From Piscirickettsiaceae bacterium (GTDB taxonomy: Bacteria > Pseudomonadota > Gammaproteobacteria > Nitrosococcales > Methylophagaceae), in assembly GCA_030627065.1 (NCBI GenBank), contig DAOUSV010000025.1, positions 1-13,856 of the forward strand: a stretch of DNA of 13,856 nucleotides, read 5' to 3'. Below the pieces are notes generated by a model. That model searched no databases. It saw nothing but the letters and a program-made list of their open reading frames with translations, and was not told where the DNA came from. Made by a program: the position numbers and the translations under genes. Of this stretch, positions 7,770-13,856 are shown in pieces. Within the stretch, counting starts at the first letter, position 1, and each line of letters begins with the position of its first letter.

Positions 7770-8917
7770 AGTGCTTCACCATCAGCAAGAACACGCTGCA
7801 TATAGGTTTTAAATATTTCGTGGTAACGAGGAATATCCATTAAAAAGGCATCATGACCTTGGTGAGCTTTAATTTCGGCATAGGTGACATCTTTATCTGA
7901 GCTCATCAGTGCATTAACAATTTCTTGGGAACGTTCGGGAGCAAAACGCCAATCACTGGTAAATGACAACACTAAACATTTCGCGGTAATAGATGCGAAT
8001 GCTTTGGATAAGTCATGATCGAACGCTTGTGCTGGATCATAATAGTCCAATGCTTTGGTCATCAAAAGATAGGTGTTGGCATCAAAGCGTTCGGCAAAGT
8101 TTTCACTTTGGTAACGTAGATAACTTTCAATTTGAAACTCAACATCATAGCCATAATTAATCGTACCATTACGCAGTTCACGACCAAATTTCTCAGCCAT
8201 GGCTTCATCAGATAGATAGGTAATATGACCGAGCATACGAGCTAGGCCTAAGCCATGACGCGGGATTGTATCGTGTGCAGCATAATGACCTTCATGGAAT
8301 TCAGGATCAGTTTTAATTGCTGTTCTTGCGACTTCATTGAAGGCAATATTTTGTGCTGATAATTTTGGTGCAGCAGCAATTATTAATACATGACGCAATT
8401 TGTCAGGAAATTTGATTGCCCATTGCATGGCTTGCATGCCACCTAAGCTACCGCCAATAATAGCCGACCATTGTTGAATATTAAGGTGGTTAGTGAGCAA
8501 TAATTGGCTATTAATCCAATCATCAACCGTGACAATAGGAAAGTCGGGGCCGTAGGTTTTATTTGTTTCAGGATTAATACTCGTCGGGCCTGTCGAGCCT
8601 TTGCAACCACCTAGATTATTTAAGCAGACAACAAAGAAATGATTAGTATCAACGGTTTTACCAGGGCCAATGGCCGAATCCCACCACCCGGGTTTTTTAT
8701 CATCCATACTATGATAACCAGCAGCATGGTGATCGCCTGATAATGCATGACAAATTAAAATTGCATTTGATGCATCCGCATTGAGTTCTCCATAGGTCTC
8801 ATAGACTAGATCGTAACTGGGTAAGCTTCGACCTGATTCAAATGTAACAGGAGTGTCAATATGCAATTTTTGAGGAGTCACCAGACCGACTGAATCGGCT
8901 GGTATTGTGTCTGGCAT
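7766..8917 (-). CDS. metX: Homoserine O-acyltransferase (MetX type)
   Basis: MetX is a 383-residue alpha/beta hydrolase that acylates homoserine to begin methionine synthesis. The nucleophile elbow is GGSLGGMQAMQWA with Ser157. The triad is completed by Asp322 in SFTSDWRFAPERSQE and His355 in HQGHDAFL. The conserved NLGGCKGSTGP segment is at 101-111. The acyl donor is not certain. The S-D-W-R-F context resembles gammaproteobacterial MetX proteins, many of which have been reassigned as succinyl-CoA enzymes, so O-succinyltransferase is my leaning. AAGGAA about ten bases upstream of the ATG is the ribosome-binding site. Only 39 bases separate it from yggT, too few for a SAM riboswitch, so it is probably carried on an upstream transcript. 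Confidence 0.95.
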   Translation of the reverse strand: MPDTIPADSVGLVTPQKLHIDTPVTFESGRSLPSYDLVYETYGELNADASNAILICHALSGDHHAAGYHSMDDKKPGWWDSAIGPGKTVDTNHFFVVCLNNLGGCKGSTGPTSINPETNKTYGPDFPIVTVDDWINSQLLLTNHLNIQQWSAIIGGSLGGMQAMQWAIKFPDKLRHVLIIAAAPKLSAQNIAFNEVARTAIKTDPEFHEGHYAAHDTIPRHGLGLARMLGHITYLSDEAMAEKFGRELRNGTINYGYDVEFQIESYLRYQSENFAERFDANTYLLMTKALDYYDPAQAFDHDLSKAFASITAKCLVLSFTSDWRFAPERSQEIVNALMSSDKDVTYAEIKAHQGHDAFLMDIPRYHEIFKTYMQRVLADGEAL

Positions 8918-8956
8918 TTTAGGGCTGTTCCTTAAATTTCAAGGTGTCATTGTACA

Positions 8957-9523
8957 TTAATAGTGACCGGTTAATAATGGTAGTACTAACATCGATAAAA
9001 CTTGCAAACCAAGTATTGCGACAAGAGGTGATAAATCTAAGCCGCCCATTGATGGTAACAACCGTTTTATTGGACGTAATATGGGGGAGTTCATTCGGCT
9101 AATAAGAGGAGTAATCGGGTTGTCGCCATTATGTGGAGCGATCCAGCTCAAAATAACTTGAATGAGAATGCTGGCTGAGAATAAGGTAATAAATAAGGAA
9201 AAAATATCGCCCAATCCCCATCGGAGTAATAGAATTAAATCTAAGGGAACTGACTGTAGCAGACTGATAAGGCCAATTTTCATTAGTGTAACGGCAATGA
9301 GTAAGACAATCGTTGCGCTATCCCATCGACCAAATGATGGAATATATTTACGTAGAAATTTAACCGGAACTTGCGTGGCACGAATAATGAGTTGCACAAG
9401 AGGATTATGATATTCCCATTGCGCCCACTGCATAATCAGTCGCAGGGCTATTATGCCTAGATAAAGTCCAAATAAAACATCAATTAGGAAAATAAGCGGG
9501 GTGCTGAAATAAGCACTAGGCAT
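8957..9523 (-). CDS. yggT: YggT family small membrane protein, two-repeat form
   Basis: This 188-residue inner-membrane protein contains two copies of the YGGT module. Each has a hydrophobic helix, a polar N-P-(L/I) turn, a basic segment and another helix. Copy one has NPLVQLIIRATQVPVKFLRKYIP (about 40-62), and copy two has NPITPLISRMNSPILRPIKRLLP (about 135-157). About four membrane segments are expected. The family has been linked to osmotic stress tolerance and, in relatives such as YlmG, to division or plastid nucleoid organisation, but no biochemical activity is established. The ATG lies within the last 8 bases of proC, and yggS-proC-yggT is a long-conserved neighbourhood. Confidence 0.93.
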   Translation of the reverse strand: MPSAYFSTPLIFLIDVLFGLYLGIIALRLIMQWAQWEYHNPLVQLIIRATQVPVKFLRKYIPSFGRWDSATIVLLIAVTLMKIGLISLLQSVPLDLILLLRWGLGDIFSLFITLFSASILIQVILSWIAPHNGDNPITPLISRMNSPILRPIKRLLPSMGGLDLSPLVAILGLQVLSMLVLPLLTGHY

Positions 9524-10349
9524 TATCTTGTCCTAATTGTTGGGCGAGTTCTCGCGAGCGTAATGCGGCAGCAATTAGTGCATTTTCAAATAAACCTCGC
9601 AGTCCTCCATCTTCTAGCTCATGCAATGCGCGCTCAGTTGTGCCTCCAGGCGAAGTCACTCGTTCACGTAATGTGGCTGCAGACTCTTCACTTTCTAGAG
9701 CCATCTTAGCTGCACCAAAAGCGGTCTGTAAGCATAATAATCGTGCAGACTCTGCTTCTAAACCCATTTCTTTCGCTGCAAACTCCATCGCCTCCATGAC
9801 TAAAAAGAAATAAGCCGGACCACTTCCTGACAATGCAGTTACTGCATCCATTTTATCTTCATCAGTAACCCATAATGCCAGCCCAACAGAGCGTAATATT
9901 GACTCTGCGCGTTCATGTTGTTGTGTTGATACCGCATCATTGGCATATAAAGCACTAGCACCAGCTTGAACTAATGCTGGCGTGTTTGGCATAGCGCGAA
10001 CGATCGCGGCATCTTCTAGCTCTAACCAACGTGCAATGTCATCTAAGCGGATCCCCGCGGCAATGGAGATTAACAATGTATCTGACTGCCAAGAAGGAGA
10101 TAACTGCCTTACTACCGATTGTAATTGTTGTGGTTTAACTGCCAAAATAACGATTTCACTGTCTTTTACCGCTTCAACATTACTGCTGTGAGTCTGAATA
10201 GGGTATTTGTCCGTCAATGCTTGCAAGCAAAGTGGCTCAGGATCTGACACATGAATATGTTGAGGATTAAAACCATCGGCAATTAAACCACCAATAAGGC
10301 TTCGAGCCATATTGCCGCCACCAATAAATGTAATTTTACAATCTTTCAT
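9516..10349 (-). CDS. proC: Pyrroline-5-carboxylate reductase
   Basis: ProC reduces 1-pyrroline-5-carboxylate to proline with NAD(P)H, the last step of proline synthesis in the cytoplasm. The 277-residue protein begins with a Rossmann strand and loop ITFIGGGNMARSLIGGLI (7-24). It continues with VILAVKPQQL and IVRAMPNTPALVQAGASAL. The dimerisation and active-site region has ALSGSGPAYFFLVMEAM and VTSPGGTTERAL, all family signatures. The ATG at 10349 has a GGA element about seven bases upstream. The 3' end overlaps yggT by 8 bases, while the upstream gene yggS ends 44 bases away. Confidence 0.97.
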   Translation of the reverse strand: MKDCKITFIGGGNMARSLIGGLIADGFNPQHIHVSDPEPLCLQALTDKYPIQTHSSNVEAVKDSEIVILAVKPQQLQSVVRQLSPSWQSDTLLISIAAGIRLDDIARWLELEDAAIVRAMPNTPALVQAGASALYANDAVSTQQHERAESILRSVGLALWVTDEDKMDAVTALSGSGPAYFFLVMEAMEFAAKEMGLEAESARLLCLQTAFGAAKMALESEESAATLRERVTSPGGTTERALHELEDGGLRGLFENALIAAALRSRELAQQLGQDNA

Positions 10350-10393
10350 ATTGATTCCATTTAAGTTGTTTCCTTAAAGTTTACTTGAGCGAG

Positions 10394-11086
10394 TTAGCTT
10401 CGGGTAGTTCTTTTACCAAAAAGTGCAGTGCCAATTCTGACCATTGTGCTACCTTCGGCAATCGCCGATTCCATATCATCTGACATTCCCATTGAAAGTG
10501 TATCTACGGAAGGATAAATTAATTTTAGCTGTTCAAACAGTTGATGTGATTTTTGAAAGGCAATGCGTTGCAGACCTGCATCATCTGTTTTAGATGGGAG
10601 AACCATTAGACCACGCAGCGAAAGATATTCGAGCTTGTCTATTTGTTCAGCAAAAGCCAGTACATCGATAATTGCCACGCCAGATTTGCTGTGTTCATCA
10701 TCAATATTAACTTGAATACAGATGTTCAAGCTTGGTGAGTCTGAGGGGCGCTGATTAGAAAGGCGTTGCGCAATTTTAAGGCGGTCAAGACTCTGCACCC
10801 AATCAAAACTAGTTGCAATATCTTTTGTTTTATTCGATTGAATCGGACCAATAAAGTGCCATTCTAAATTGAGATCGGCAAGTTCCTCTATTTTTATAAG
10901 CGCTTCTTGAAGATAATTTTCACCGAAACAGTGTTGTCCAGCTTGCGTGGCTTCACGTAATAAGGCCGCTGGCCATGTTTTACTAACCGCTAATAGTTGC
11001 ACGGATCCTGCGGGCCGGTTTGCCGATTTGGTAGAGAGTTCAATACTGTTCGTAATATCAAGATGACGTTTTTTTATAGTTAACAT
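10394..11086 (-). CDS. yggS: PLP homeostasis protein, YggS/PLPBP family
   Basis: This 230-residue cytoplasmic protein has an alanine-racemase-like TIM barrel and binds pyridoxal phosphate without a known catalytic reaction. Family members buffer PLP and affect amino-acid pools. With the ATG at 11086, the PLP lysine in LLAVSKTWP is Lys36, the same position as in E. coli, which is why I choose this start. The longer frame beginning with TTG at 11134 would add 16 residues not seen in the family. Further signatures are CFGENYLQEA, WHFIGPIQSNK, and SMGMSDDMESAIAEGSTMVRIGTALFG at the C-terminus. It leads the - strand cluster and faces pilT. Confidence 0.95.
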   Translation of the reverse strand: MLTIKKRHLDITNSIELSTKSANRPAGSVQLLAVSKTWPAALLREATQAGQHCFGENYLQEALIKIEELADLNLEWHFIGPIQSNKTKDIATSFDWVQSLDRLKIAQRLSNQRPSDSPSLNICIQVNIDDEHSKSGVAIIDVLAFAEQIDKLEYLSLRGLMVLPSKTDDAGLQRIAFQKSHQLFEQLKLIYPSVDTLSMGMSDDMESAIAEGSTMVRIGTALFGKRTTRS

Positions 11087-11178
11087 GTTGCAAGCCTGTG
11101 GTGAGCGCGATACTTTAATATATGATACTTCCAAAACGGAAGACAGTTATCACATAAATTATGATTTAGGGGACGTGG
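11087..11178. promoter_or_regulatory. Divergent yggS / pilT intergenic region with dyads
   Basis: This 92-base space must hold the promoters of both the yggS cluster and pilTU. It contains CTTCC-N5-GGAAG (11128-11142), a perfect 11-base palindrome CATAA-A-TTATG (11153-11163), and a direct repeat GATACTT at 11109-11115 and 11124-11130. TATGAT occurs at 11121-11126 and 11160-11165 as possible -10 elements for pilT, but neither has a convincing -35 box. A strong AGGGG site precedes the pilT ATG by about six bases. No regulator can be assigned. Confidence 0.45.
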
Positions 11179-12216
11179 ATGGACATTACTGAATTACTTA
11201 CCTTTAGTGCAAAAAATGGTGCATCAGATTTACATATATCAGCTGGAGAGCCGCCTATGATTAGGGTGGATGGTGATATTAAAAAGATCAATTTGCCACC
11301 TATGGATCATAAAGAAGTACATGCCCTTGTGTATGACATTATGAACGATAAACAGCGCAAAGATTTTGAAGAATTTCTAGAAACAGATTTTTCATTTGAA
11401 ATTCCTAACCTAGCGCGTTTCCGAGTTAATGCCTTTAATCAAAATCGGGGGGCGGGTGCTGTATTCAGAACAATCCCTTCTAAAGTGTTAACGATGGATG
11501 AATTAGGTTGTCCGGAAATATTTAGACAACTTGCAGATAATCAACGTGGAGTCGTTTTGGTCACTGGGCCAACCGGTTCTGGTAAATCAACAACATTGGC
11601 TGCGATGGTTGATTATAGAAATGAAAAAGATAATGAACATATTCTAACCATTGAAGATCCCATAGAATTTGTTCATCAAAGTAAAAAATGTCTAGTCAAT
11701 CAGCGTGAAGTGCATAGAGATACATTAGGTTTTAGTGAGGCATTACGTTCTGCTTTACGACAAGATCCAGATATTATTCTTGTGGGTGAGTTACGTGATT
11801 TAGAAACGATTCGACTTGCATTAACTGCAGCAGAAACAGGGCATTTAGTCTTTGGTACTTTACATACATCTTCAGCAGCGAAAACAATTGATCGTATTAT
11901 TGATGTATTCCCAGCGGCAGAAAAAGACATGGTTCGATCAATGTTATCAGAATCATTACGTGCGGTTATTTCGCAAACATTGATGAAAAAAGTAGGAGGA
12001 GGTCGTATTGCTGCACATGAAATTATGATAGCGACTCCAGCTATACGTAACTTAATTCGTGAAGCGAAAGTACCACAGATGTATTCTGCCATTCAAACGG
12101 GGGGCGCTGTCGGTATGCAAACATTAGATCAGTGTTTGCAGGATCTTGTTCGCCGTCAGCAAATTACGAAGTCAACGGCATTACCAAATGCTATTGAAAA
12201 AGCGTTATTCAGATAG
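11179..12216 (+). CDS. pilT: Type IV pilus retraction ATPase PilT
   Basis: PilT is the hexameric cytoplasmic ATPase that drives type IV pilus depolymerisation and so powers twitching motility and DNA uptake. At 345 residues it matches the family. It has an N-terminal PAS-like domain (about 1-100) and a RecA-like domain with Walker A GPTGSGKS (130-137), Asp box ILTIEDPIE (155-163), Walker B region DIILVGELRD with Glu204, and His box GHLVFGTLHT (221-230). The retraction-specific motif AIRNLIRE (288-295) is intact, which separates PilT from the assembly ATPase PilB. It starts at an ATG with a good AGGGG site. pilU follows after 15 bases, the usual pairing. Confidence 0.98.
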   Translation: MDITELLTFSAKNGASDLHISAGEPPMIRVDGDIKKINLPPMDHKEVHALVYDIMNDKQRKDFEEFLETDFSFEIPNLARFRVNAFNQNRGAGAVFRTIPSKVLTMDELGCPEIFRQLADNQRGVVLVTGPTGSGKSTTLAAMVDYRNEKDNEHILTIEDPIEFVHQSKKCLVNQREVHRDTLGFSEALRSALRQDPDIILVGELRDLETIRLALTAAETGHLVFGTLHTSSAAKTIDRIIDVFPAAEKDMVRSMLSESLRAVISQTLMKKVGGGRIAAHEIMIATPAIRNLIREAKVPQMYSAIQTGGAVGMQTLDQCLQDLVRRQQITKSTALPNAIEKALFR

Positions 12217-12231
12217 GAGCGTAAAAAAAAG

Positions 12232-13374
12232 ATGGATATCTTAACGATTTTAAAAGCAGTGGTTAAACACGATGCCTCCGATTTATTTATTACTGCAGGT
12301 CGAGCTCCAAGCCTAAAAGTAAATGGTCGCTTAGCAACGTTAACGCAAGAACCGCTTACTGATGATGAAGCACGTGATTTAGTTATTAGCACCATGACGG
12401 ATGAACAGAAAAAGACATTTGAACAAGATAAAGAATGCAACTACGCTATTGCAACGCAAGGAGCTGGGCGGTTTCGTGTTAGTGCTTTATACCAGCGCGG
12501 TAAAATTGCTATGGTATTGCGGCGAATAAAAGATGAGATCCCAACGATTGATGGTTTAAATGTACCTGAAATCATAAAGGAGCTCGCAATGACGAAGCGC
12601 GGATTAGTTATGTTTGTTGGTGCAACCGGATCCGGTAAGTCAACAACGCTAGCGGCAATGATTGGACATCGGAATCAAAATAGTACCGGCCATATTTTAA
12701 CCATTGAAGATCCGATTGAGTTTGACCATAATCATGGTGGTTGCGTGGTAACACAGCGTGAAGTCGGTATCGATACTGAGTCCTATGAAATTGCATTAAA
12801 GAACTCGCTACGACAAGCCCCCGATGTCATTATGATTGGTGAAATTCGTGATCGTCAAACAATGGATTACGGTATCGCTTTTGCTGAAACAGGACATTTA
12901 TGTTTATCAACATTGCATGCGAATAATGCCAACCAAGCAATGGATAGGGTAATTAACTTCTTTCCTGAAGCGCGGCATAAACAGTTGTTTTTAGACTTGT
13001 CTTTAAACCTAAAAGCAGTTGTTGCTCAACGCTTGATTCCTAAAAAAGATGGTACTGGTCGCTGTGTGGCTATTGAAATTTTACTAAATACCCCACTTAT
13101 TGCTGATTTGATTGAAAAAGGAAAAGTCTCAGAAATTAAAGAAGTCATGAAGCGTTCACGTGAATTAGGAATGCAGACGTTTGATCAGTCTGTTTATGAC
13201 TTATATAGAGCGGGTGAAATTACCTATGAAGAGTGTTTGAAAAACTCTGATTCCGCGAATGAAGTGCGTCTAATGATTAAATTGGGCGCGGAGTCAGGAG
13301 AGCTGTCTGATAATGCGAGTCTTGAAGGATTATCTATTCAAGAAGATGAGTCTGATGTTATTGGGCATATGTAA
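12232..13374 (+). CDS. pilU: Type IV pilus retraction accessory ATPase PilU
   Basis: PilU is a PilT paralogue that supports forceful retraction in concert with PilT. The 380 residues show Walker A GATGSGKST (130-138), Asp box ILTIEDPIEF, Glu204 in VIMIGEIRDRQTMDYG, and His box GHLCLSTLHANNANQAMDRV. The PilT AIRNLIRE element is replaced by TPLIADLIEKG, as expected for PilU. The last 30 or so residues form an acidic, Ser-rich tail (GAESGELSDNASLEG, then EDESDVIG) that is probably flexible. AGGAG at 12215-12219 overlaps the pilT stop and is 12 bases from the ATG. The pair is very likely one transcript. Confidence 0.97.
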   Translation: MDILTILKAVVKHDASDLFITAGRAPSLKVNGRLATLTQEPLTDDEARDLVISTMTDEQKKTFEQDKECNYAIATQGAGRFRVSALYQRGKIAMVLRRIKDEIPTIDGLNVPEIIKELAMTKRGLVMFVGATGSGKSTTLAAMIGHRNQNSTGHILTIEDPIEFDHNHGGCVVTQREVGIDTESYEIALKNSLRQAPDVIMIGEIRDRQTMDYGIAFAETGHLCLSTLHANNANQAMDRVINFFPEARHKQLFLDLSLNLKAVVAQRLIPKKDGTGRCVAIEILLNTPLIADLIEKGKVSEIKEVMKRSRELGMQTFDQSVYDLYRAGEITYEECLKNSDSANEVRLMIKLGAESGELSDNASLEGLSIQEDESDVIGHM

Positions 13375-13421
13375 ATGACATAAATTATTTCTGGGAAATT
13401 AAGGTTAAAGGAATATGAATA

Positions 13422-13446
13422 GTCTATTTATATTAATATGTTAGAC
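13422..13446. repeat. 25-base interrupted inverted repeat
   Basis: GTCTA (13422-13426) is matched by TAGAC (13442-13446). Between them, past a short asymmetric internal loop (TTT against GT), sits the perfect palindrome ATATTAATAT (13430-13439). This could be a protein-binding dyad or part of a pilU 3' hairpin. There is no T tract behind it. Confidence 0.45.
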
Positions 13447-13465
13447 ATAAACAGTAAATAGTATT

Positions 13466-13478
13466 ACCATTCGATGGT
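13466..13478. repeat. Short hairpin ACCAT-TCG-ATGGT
   Basis: A five-base perfect stem (13466-13470 with 13474-13478) closes a three-base loop. It is followed by a mixed TAATGCCTTTCTATT stretch, which is only loosely like a terminator tail. It may be part of the end of the pilTU transcript. Confidence 0.3.
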
Positions 13479-13526
13479 TAATGCCTTTCTATTAGGTTAG
13501 ATCGAGTGTGATTGTTTGGATTTTGA

Positions 13527-13542
13527 GCTGATTTTAGTCAGC
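13527..13542. repeat. Inverted repeat just upstream of the lipoprotein ribosome-binding site
   Basis: GCTGA (13527-13531) pairs with TCAGC (13538-13542), extended by one T-G wobble around a TTTA loop. CATAAT at 13542-13547 abuts it and would suit a -10 element. The dyad could therefore be an operator, or an mRNA hairpin close to the AAGGGA ribosome-binding site (13551-13556). Confidence 0.35.
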
Positions 13543-13561
13543 ATAATTAAAAGGGAAAGTA

Positions 13562-13856
13562 ATGAAAATATCAACTAAATTAACAGCGGCTGTATTGGCT
13601 GTAGGCTTATTGGCAGGTTGTGCAGAGCCCACTAAGCAAGTGCAACAAGACAATCTGTTTTGTGCAATAGCAGGTGGTTTAGCCGCTGGTGTTGTTACCG
13701 GAATCGCTGTTGACGGTGGTCAAGCTACTGTACCTGCGGCATTAGTTGGTGCTGGTTTAGCATTATTACTTTGCCAAGATGATAATGCCGTTGCTGTAGA
13801 GCCTGTAGCAGCCGTTTGCACTGAAACACCGCCTGCAGGTGCTTTATTAGATGCGC
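13562..13856 (+). CDS. Lipoprotein with glycine-rich hydrophobic segment, probably OmpA family; 3' end missing
   Basis: The frame is open from ATG 13562 to the window edge (98 full codons). It begins with a lipoprotein signal: K residues at 2 and 6, a hydrophobic core, and lipobox L17-A18-G19 before Cys20. Residue +2 is Ala, which favours transfer to the outer membrane. The mature part starts EPTKQVQQDN. It then has a Gly/Ala-rich hydrophobic segment of about 35-70 (AIAGGLAAGVVTGIAV, then AALVGAGLALLLC), like a glycine zipper. A Val/Ala/Pro linker ends in CTETPPAGALLDA. That end resembles the short P-A-G-x-x-x-D-A repeat that precedes OmpA peptidoglycan-binding domains in similar lipoproteins, so such a domain may follow beyond the window. 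This is inference from pattern. AAGGGA lies five bases upstream of the ATG. Confidence 0.75.
   Translation, partial: MKISTKLTAAVLAVGLLAGCAEPTKQVQQDNLFCAIAGGLAAGVVTGIAVDGGQATVPAALVGAGLALLLCQDDNAVAVEPVAAVCTETPPAGALLDA

Larger units (their letters stand above)
13375..13561. other. Non-coding gap between pilU and the lipoprotein gene, with dyads
   Basis: No open frame of interest is visible in these 187 AT-rich bases. Three dyads stand out and are listed separately: 13422-13446, 13466-13478 and 13527-13542. None is followed by a proper T run, so I cannot name an intrinsic terminator for pilU. The gap probably contains the pilU transcript end and the promoter of the next gene, but I see no convincing -35/-10 pair. 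Confidence 0.5.

Noticed and set aside
8918..8956. SAM or other methionine riboswitch before metX
   Set aside because: Only 39 bases separate metX from yggT, too short for any known SAM riboswitch, and no matching stems are visible.
11087..11134. N-terminal extension of yggS from a TTG at 11134
   Set aside because: The ATG at 11086 places the PLP lysine at residue 36 as in E. coli; the extension is not a family feature.
11700..12092. 130-codon minus-strand open frame inside pilT
   Set aside because: It is antisense to the conserved ATPase core of pilT; composition (Ser, Arg, Cys rich) is typical of a shadow frame.
1..13856. Novel defence, mobile or biosynthetic system
   Set aside because: Every long frame matches a core family or a common envelope protein; there are no transposase, integrase, CRISPR or toxin-antitoxin signatures and no clear compositional break.

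Overview
This is an ordinary chromosomal stretch of an AT-leaning gammaproteobacterium, and all 16 genes in it are housekeeping or core-accessory types. The neighbourhood murA-hisG-hisD-hisC, plus pilU-pilT facing away from yggS-proC-yggT-metX-metW, matches the arrangement known from pseudomonads and related gammaproteobacteria. Base use and the protein sequences suggest a lower-GC lineage, for example something near Methylophaga or Cycloclasticus. That placement is an impression from sequence style, not a tested assignment. I see no rRNA, tRNA, CRISPR array, insertion sequence, prophage or obvious horizontally acquired island.

Layout. Bases 1-3327 (+ strand) hold the 3' end of murA followed closely by hisG, hisD and hisC, a compact run for UDP-GlcNAc enolpyruvyl transfer and histidine synthesis. 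HisG is the short form that needs a HisZ partner, which is not in this window. A secreted coiled-coil protein with a DUF4124-like start (3330-3980, - strand) meets hisC tail to tail. It stands head to head with a TauE/SafE-family membrane permease (4018-4773, + strand), with only about 37 bases between the two starts.

From 4796 to 11086 everything lies on the - strand. Read in transcription order it is yggS, proC, yggT, metX, metW, pyrE, glnS. Several junctions overlap: proC/yggT by 8 bases, metX/metW by 4 and metW/pyrE by 1. At least yggT to pyrE is therefore probably one transcript. The cluster joins PLP homeostasis, proline synthesis, a small membrane protein, methionine synthesis, pyrimidine synthesis and glutaminyl-tRNA charging.

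A 92-base divergent region (11087-11178) separates yggS from the type IV pilus retraction ATPase genes pilT and pilU (+ strand, 15 bases apart). After pilU comes a 187-base non-coding gap with several inverted repeats. The window ends inside a lipoprotein gene (from 13562) with a glycine-rich hydrophobic segment, probably an OmpA-type envelope lipoprotein.

I did not find a new system. The points most worth a second look are the promoter of the permease gene buried in its neighbour, the pyrE-to-metW coupling, the altered KMSKS-type loop in GlnS, and the dyads after pilU.
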